Shown here one piece after another: positions 60,319 to 64,000 of a DNA stretch of 64,000 nt. This DNA is from Desulfocarbo sp964620595 (lineage in GTDB: Bacteria > Desulfobacterota > Desulfarculia > Desulfarculales > Desulfarculaceae), in the NCBI GenBank assembly GCA_964620595.1, contig CAZUHP010000013.1:10007-74006 (forward strand). Reading direction: 5' to 3'. Under the pieces are notes generated by a model. It had not been told where the DNA came from and made no database searches. It saw only the letters and a program-made list of their open reading frames with translations. The position numbers and the translations under genes were made by a program. How positions within the stretch are numbered: position 1 is the stretch's first letter; each line of letters begins with the position of its first letter.

Positions 60319-60923
60319 GCAGGCGGTTGAGACAGCCGGGCCCCCTGAATGTCCCCGGTGGCGTGTGCACGCTGGTTGAGCACGGCACGTCGGATTTTCT
60401 AGGGACTGCTAACGCCTACGCCCTGCGGGACATTCCGTTGTCCGGGTCATATGACCCCGCCCGTTTTTTTCCCGTGATCTTCATGGGTGGGGATATCTAT
60501 CCCACGGACGGTGACACAGGCTATAGCGGACGGATCAAAAAATTCTATGAGGACTTTGCCGCCGGGGTAATCAGACTCCAGATATGGGCCAACAGCGCCA
60601 CCAAGTATTTCCGCGCCCATTACGGAATCTACAAAATCCCCGAGGGTGCAAAACTACACCAGGAGGTATACAGCGTCCCCGTGCCTGCCACGATCGCCAC
60701 CCCGGCGGAAACTACGTTCACCCTCACAGAGACGCTAAGAACTGATAGCCCTCTCGTAATTCAGCCGTTCAGGAGCAACAACGTTCCTGCAACGGACACA
60801 GCATACGGCGCCTGGGGAATGGGGGTGTCTGTCCAGGACAGCCAAACCGGCGCTTTTGTCACCAATTATGTGATGGGCGGCGCCTCGGTCGTTTATGAGG
60901 TGCCGGTTATCGCTATACATTAG
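60315..60923 (+). CDS. Tail fibre-like protein of unknown function
   Basis: 202 residues, ATGA overlap with the previous gene. Beta-rich, aromatic (YDPARFFPVIFMGGDIYPTDGDTGY), with DNA less GC-rich than the structural genes. Candidate host-range protein. Confidence 0.5.
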   Translation: MSRRLRQPGPLNVPGGVCTLVEHGTSDFLGTANAYALRDIPLSGSYDPARFFPVIFMGGDIYPTDGDTGYSGRIKKFYEDFAAGVIRLQIWANSATKYFRAHYGIYKIPEGAKLHQEVYSVPVPATIATPAETTFTLTETLRTDSPLVIQPFRSNNVPATDTAYGAWGMGVSVQDSQTGAFVTNYVMGGASVVYEVPVIAIH

Positions 60924-60933
60924 GAGACGGCCT

Positions 60934-61545
60934 ATGCGGCTTTTCGCAATCCCCAACACTGACGGTACTCATATTGTCCGCTGGGTGCACCAATCCAGTG
61001 GGAATCTGACGGCCCAGGCCATCCAGATTGTCTTCAACAACATCGGGCAGCCCAACGCGATCCCCTGGATTGATGAGCAGCACCAATACGATGCCATACA
61101 GGCCCAGGTAGAGAACGGCCAGGTCACCGCCGTCACCGCCGCGCCGCCCGAGCCCGAGCTATGGCTCCACGGCACGCTCTCCGGCGGCACGGTCAATCAG
61201 CTCACCGGCACCCGCTACGTGCAGCGGGGCGATCAGCTCCAGTACACGGCCGCGCTCCGGGCCGGCCCGGAGCCGGACTCGGACCTGGTGACCCACGTGC
61301 CGGGCACCGACCCGCCGGTGCCTCTCTCCGGCGCCTGGGCCCTGGAGCTGGTCCACGAGCTGGGAGTGGACCAATACAGCCCGATGGTCACCCTCACCGA
61401 GGGCCAGGCCAGCGGCACCCTCACGATTCCGGACCGCCTGCGCGACGGCCTCTACCGCCTGGTGGAGGAGCGCCTGGCCAAGGTGGGGCCGTTCAAGCTG
61501 AGGCTGGCCGACCCGGAGGCCCTGGCATTCAAGGTGCGGAGCTGA
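60934..61545 (+). CDS. Phage protein of unknown function (tail region)
   Basis: 203 residues, TAGGAG before the ATG. N-terminal beta part (LFAIPNTDGTHIVRWVH) and a C-terminal immunoglobulin-like half (LWLHGTLSGGTVNQLTG, TPDRL-type strands ending LADPEALAFKVRS). Last tail gene before lysis. Confidence 0.5.
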   Translation: MRLFAIPNTDGTHIVRWVHQSSGNLTAQAIQIVFNNIGQPNAIPWIDEQHQYDAIQAQVENGQVTAVTAAPPEPELWLHGTLSGGTVNQLTGTRYVQRGDQLQYTAALRAGPEPDSDLVTHVPGTDPPVPLSGAWALELVHELGVDQYSPMVTLTEGQASGTLTIPDRLRDGLYRLVEERLAKVGPFKLRLADPEALAFKVRS

Positions 61546-61547
61546 CG

Positions 61548-61805
61548 GTGACCGGTCTGGAGATGCTGCAAGTGGCCGCTCTGGTGGTAGGGGTGGGGAC
61601 GCCCGTGGCTACGCTCATCTACTCCCAGGGGGCGATCAAGCAGCGGCTGACCGGCATCGAGAAGATGCAGGCCGAACTGCTGAAACAGGAGGCCGAGTGC
61701 CAGACCAAGCGCGAGGCAGTCGAGGAGGCCCTGCACGACCGCATCACCGGCGTGGTGAAGGACGTGGGCTATCTCAAGGGCCGACTCAACGGAGGGGCAA
61801 AGTGA
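61548..61805 (+). CDS. Membrane-anchored coiled-coil protein (lysis cassette)
   Basis: 85 residues from GTG. One N-terminal membrane helix (MLQVAALVVGVGTPVATLIY), then a charged coiled coil (IKQRLTGIEKMQAELLKQEAECQTKREAVEEAL). The layout fits an inner-membrane spanin-like or holin-accessory protein. It overlaps the endolysin start by four bases. Confidence 0.6.
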   Translation: MTGLEMLQVAALVVGVGTPVATLIYSQGAIKQRLTGIEKMQAELLKQEAECQTKREAVEEALHDRITGVVKDVGYLKGRLNGGAK

Positions 61806-62344
61806 GCTGGCGATTCGCCCAGGCCGTGGAGTTCGTGTTGCGCCAGGAGGGCGACTGGACCCACGACAGCGGCGGGCCCACCCGCTACGGCATCAGCCAG
61901 CGAGCCTTCCCCGACCTGGACCTCTCCACCCTCACGGTGGAGCAGGCCCGGGCCATCTACCGCCGCGACTACTGGGACCGCCTGGGCCTGGATGCGCTTC
62001 CCTGGCCGGTGCCCCTGGCCATGCTGGACGTGGCCGTCAACACGGGCCGCGGCCCGGCCACGCGGCGCCTCCAGCGGGCTGTCAACCTGCTGGAGAGCCG
62101 CCCGACCCTACGAATAGACGGCATCCTGGGGCCGGCCACCAAGCGGGCGGTTCGCGCCCTGGGGGCCGACCCCTGCCGGGCCACGCTCCTGGCCCTGATG
62201 GTGGCCGTCGGCCGGCTGGAGCGCCACGCACGGCTGGCCGCCCACGAAAAATATAAACCGTACCTGCGGGGCTGGGCGCTGCGTTGCGTCCGGCTCTGCG
62301 CTGAACTGGCCCGGGAATGGGCCGCAGGAGAAGGAGAAGTTTGA
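61802..62344 (+). CDS. Endolysin, glycoside hydrolase 108-like
   Basis: 180 residues from GTG. The active-site region FVLRQEGDWTHDSGGPTRYGIS near residue 10-31 contains the catalytic Glu of GH108/TtsA-type lysozymes. C-terminal peptidoglycan-binding helices follow (GILGPATKRAVRAL). It has no signal peptide, so it needs the holin. Confidence 0.85.
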   Translation: MSWRFAQAVEFVLRQEGDWTHDSGGPTRYGISQRAFPDLDLSTLTVEQARAIYRRDYWDRLGLDALPWPVPLAMLDVAVNTGRGPATRRLQRAVNLLESRPTLRIDGILGPATKRAVRALGADPCRATLLALMVAVGRLERHARLAAHEKYKPYLRGWALRCVRLCAELAREWAAGEGEV

Positions 62345-62556
62345 TGGACAAGAATAAGCCCGGATACAAGACCACCGAGTTTTGGGCCTCCCTCAGCACC
62401 AGCACCATGGGTATCCTCGTCACCCTGGGGGTGTTCACGCCGGACCAGGCCAACACCCTGGTGCAGTCCGTGACCGCCGTCGCCGGCGCGATCATCGCGG
62501 CCCTGCCCGTGCTGGGGTACGCCCTGAGCCGCGGCAAGGCCAAGGGAGGGCAGTGA
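62344..62556 (+). CDS. Holin
   Basis: 70 residues, two membrane segments (STSTMGILVTLGVFT and SVTAVAGAIIAALPVLGYAL) with charged ends. Start overlaps the endolysin stop by one base, the standard holin layout for this type. Confidence 0.75.
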   Translation: MDKNKPGYKTTEFWASLSTSTMGILVTLGVFTPDQANTLVQSVTAVAGAIIAALPVLGYALSRGKAKGGQ

Positions 62557-63119
62557 TGCGGCGCGTCGCCTGGCTCCTGCTCCCGTGCCTGGCCCTCGCC
62601 CTGGCCGCCTCGGGGTGTGCCGGCTGGACCGACAACCAGGACTTCAATGCCTGGCGCGACGTAGAAAAGGCGAAGTGGGTCGCCTGGGCGCAGGCACAAC
62701 AGGCGCGGGCCGCACACCCCCGACAAACCAAGCTGGTCTTGGAGCCCATTGACAACACGAAACCGCTAAACGCCAAGCTCACGGCAACCATTGTCTACCC
62801 TGAACCCCCGAGTACCTGGACCCCTCCGCCGGTGAGCGATCGCCCCAAGAGCACGGGGGAGTTGGTTGCTGACGTGATCAAGGCTGCTCCTCGGGACGTG
62901 GCCCATGCCGTGCTTGGCTGGAAGGGTATCGAGGTGGGCGGCGAGGTGCTCAAAGCGAGCTACAGGGCCGCTGGCAACAAAACCACGATCGGCGGCGATT
63001 GGACCGGCCAAGACAAGGTTGGCGGCAACCAGGTTACCGGAGGGTCCACCTATGTGGGGCGTGATGGCAACTGGAACAGCCACAACCCCACCACCGAGTC
63101 GGCGGAGTCGGCGGAATAG
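62556..63119 (+). CDS. Prophage lipoprotein
   Basis: 187 residues. Lipobox LALAASGC near residue 20 marks an N-terminally lipidated protein. Gly/Asn-rich C-terminal part (TIGGDWTGQDKVGGNQVTGGSTYVG). By position it may be an outer-membrane spanin partner or a surface-exclusion lipoprotein. Confidence 0.65.
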   Translation: MRRVAWLLLPCLALALAASGCAGWTDNQDFNAWRDVEKAKWVAWAQAQQARAAHPRQTKLVLEPIDNTKPLNAKLTATIVYPEPPSTWTPPPVSDRPKSTGELVADVIKAAPRDVAHAVLGWKGIEVGGEVLKASYRAAGNKTTIGGDWTGQDKVGGNQVTGGSTYVGRDGNWNSHNPTTESAESAE

Positions 63120-63120
63120 C

Positions 63121-63684
63121 ATGGCCCTCGTGATCCTGCCACCCAACTGCCAGGCGCTGCTGGAGCCCGGCCAGGTGTTCTTCTCGATGGGCGACGGGTT
63201 CGTCTCGGATTCCATCGCCCTGGAGACCGCCCGGGAGGCCTACGACGCCGGCCTCCTGGTGGCCACCCACGTTGGGATCGTGCTGGAGGACGGTTACTGC
63301 GCTGAGGCCGCATGGCCGGAGTGGCGGGTGGCGCCCCTGGGGCCCCGGCTCCAGGGACGCACGCCCCTGATCTGGCTCAAGACCCCGGCCGGCCAGACGC
63401 CCGAGGCCGCGGCCGAGCTGTGCCGCCTGGCCCGGGAGTTGGAGGGCACGCCCTACGACACCTGGGCCGTGACCCTGGGGTTCCCTCTCAGCGACGACGA
63501 CGACAACGGCCGGGCCCCCAATTTCGCTGAGGACCCGGGCAGGTTGTTTTGCTCAGAGGGCGTGGACACCCTCCTGCGGAGAACTGAGCACCTGCGGACT
63601 GTGCCCCTGCCAGAAGCGTTCAAGGCGGTGCACCCCTCGTGGCGCTCGCCGCAGGGGCTGAACCTCGCCCCGATATGGGCCTAA
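63121..63684 (+). CDS. Permuted papain-like (NlpC/P60-type) cysteine peptidase
   Basis: 187 residues. VATHVGIVLEDG (His) near 55 precedes GRLFCSEGVDTLLR (Cys) near 140, the permuted order of the YiiX/LRAT-like clade. LEPGQVFFSMGDGFVSDSI starts the fold. No signal peptide. It could cut peptide or amide bonds, for example cell-wall peptides, and is the last gene before attR. Confidence 0.7.
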   Translation: MALVILPPNCQALLEPGQVFFSMGDGFVSDSIALETAREAYDAGLLVATHVGIVLEDGYCAEAAWPEWRVAPLGPRLQGRTPLIWLKTPAGQTPEAAAELCRLARELEGTPYDTWAVTLGFPLSDDDDNGRAPNFAEDPGRLFCSEGVDTLLRRTEHLRTVPLPEAFKAVHPSWRSPQGLNLAPIWA

Positions 63685-63687
63685 CCC

Positions 63688-63705
63688 GGGGGCCGCCCGG
63701 CCCCC
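63688..63705 (+). terminator. Hairpin after the last prophage gene
   Basis: GGGGGCCG and CGGCCCCC with a two-base loop, no T-tract directly after. A weak terminator for the late transcript. Confidence 0.4.
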
Positions 63706-63865
63706 ACCAACATCACTCCTTTTCTCCCTCCCCACCCTCCCCCCCGGCCTGGGCCTGACCACCCCGGGCCGGGGGCTCTTATATCCTGATTTTCGCGCCC
63801 AGTAGCCCAGCGCGCCTCCAGCGCTGGCTGGTGTGGGATCGCACCAGGGTGGTTTTGCCGGGGCG

Positions 63866-63886
63866 GGTTGACAACGGGTTGACAAT
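63866..63886 (+). repeat. Integrase arm-type repeats, right
   Basis: GGTTGACAAC, one base, GGTTGACAAT, the same pair as at 26402-26422, 60 bp from attR. No gene lies in the rest of the 63,685-63,945 spacer. Confidence 0.7.
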
Positions 63887-63945
63887 GGGGGTCTGTTGCG
63901 AAATAAGTAGCGGGAATTACGCATAGTTTGTTGCTATGCGGACAT

Positions 63946-63963
63946 CCCCTTTATCACCGATTT
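63946..63963 (+). repeat. attR: attR core
   Basis: CCCCTTTATCACCGATTT. Continues in frame as FILDE and TGA to 63979, the displaced end of the metallo-beta-lactamase-fold gene. Confidence 0.88.
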
Positions 63964-64000
63964 CATCCTGGACGAGTGAAGCCCTACTATCCCGCCGCCT

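Larger units (their letters stand above)
26318..63963. mobile_element. Complete siphophage-type prophage, about 37.6 kb
   Basis: Bounded by an 18-bp direct repeat (17/18) in the 3' end of a host gene. An integrase lies at the left end, then lysogeny, early, replication, packaging, HK97-type head, long-tail and lysis modules in canonical order. No structural or replication gene is visibly frameshifted other than the programmed one, so it may be functional. Confidence 0.95.

Noticed and set aside
63810..63860. Small inverted repeats near attR as a tRNA gene
   Set aside because: No cloverleaf, anticodon arm or CCA-adjacent acceptor stem can be drawn; the insertion site is a protein gene.

Overview
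The window is GC-rich DNA from a Gram-negative bacterium with an outer membrane (TonB-dependent receptor, periplasmic binding proteins). The gene set (a DnaA with the Walker B variant seen in deltaproteobacteria, a PAS protein with a Cys-rich tail, an LUD protein, YeeE/TusA sulfur genes, a DUF374 acyltransferase) suggests a Desulfobacterota/deltaproteobacterial host. That placement is inference from recognised families; no rRNA or tRNA gene was found.

Host part, about 1-26,300. It holds a CGGC-domain protein, an RRM RNA-binding protein, a Ski2-like helicase, an acyltransferase/LUD pair, a STAS protein, an OsmC protein, dnaA with a likely oriC beside it (seven DnaA-box-like sites, all in one direction), an NMT1/THI5 sensor protein overlapping a membrane PP2C phosphatase, a PAS protein, a cytidylate-kinase-like protein, two unknown genes, and a parvulin/TPR protein. 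These are followed by a thiosulfate-uptake pair (YeeE + TusA) and a vitamin B12 uptake region. In that region a TonB receptor on the + strand and btuF-btuC-btuD on the - strand are each preceded by a cobalamin riboswitch ending in an intrinsic terminator, and both expression platforms carry the same 21-nt element. G-rich CGACGGGGGG-type low-complexity tracts lie in several host spacers.

Prophage, 26,318-63,963 (about 37.6 kb). It is integrated in the last codons of a metallo-beta-lactamase-fold gene. An 18-bp core (17/18 identical) flanks it, and tandem GGTTGACAA(C/T) arm-type repeats lie about 60-70 bp inside each end. Left to right: integrase; a leftward lysogeny operon (CI/S24 repressor, HIRAN-HhH protein, TerB-like/BRCT protein and four small zinc-ribbon or membrane proteins); a rightward early region (RHH protein, CII-like regulator, secreted nuclease, small membrane proteins); a recombination/replication module (Sak4-like ATPase, DUF669 protein, DEAH helicase, Cas4-like nuclease, prim-pol/helicase, VRR-NUC) interrupted by a higBA toxin-antitoxin pair; an iteron- and AT-rich putative replication origin; a Q-like regulator and HTH protein; HNH endonuclease, putative cos, terminase; an HK97-type head; a long-tailed siphophage tail with a -1 frameshift in the tail chaperone and a 1365-residue tape measure; tail-tip genes; and a lysis cassette (membrane coiled-coil protein, GH108-like endolysin, holin, lipoprotein, permuted papain-like peptidase). 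No structural gene looks broken, so the prophage may be inducible.

Most notable unexplained structure: (i) a hairpin element with a conserved loop, present three times between early prophage genes; (ii) the iteron region after the primase; (iii) the lysogeny-operon cargo of nucleic-acid-end/damage-recognition domains without an enzymatic partner; (iv) the identical switching elements in the two B12 riboswitches.
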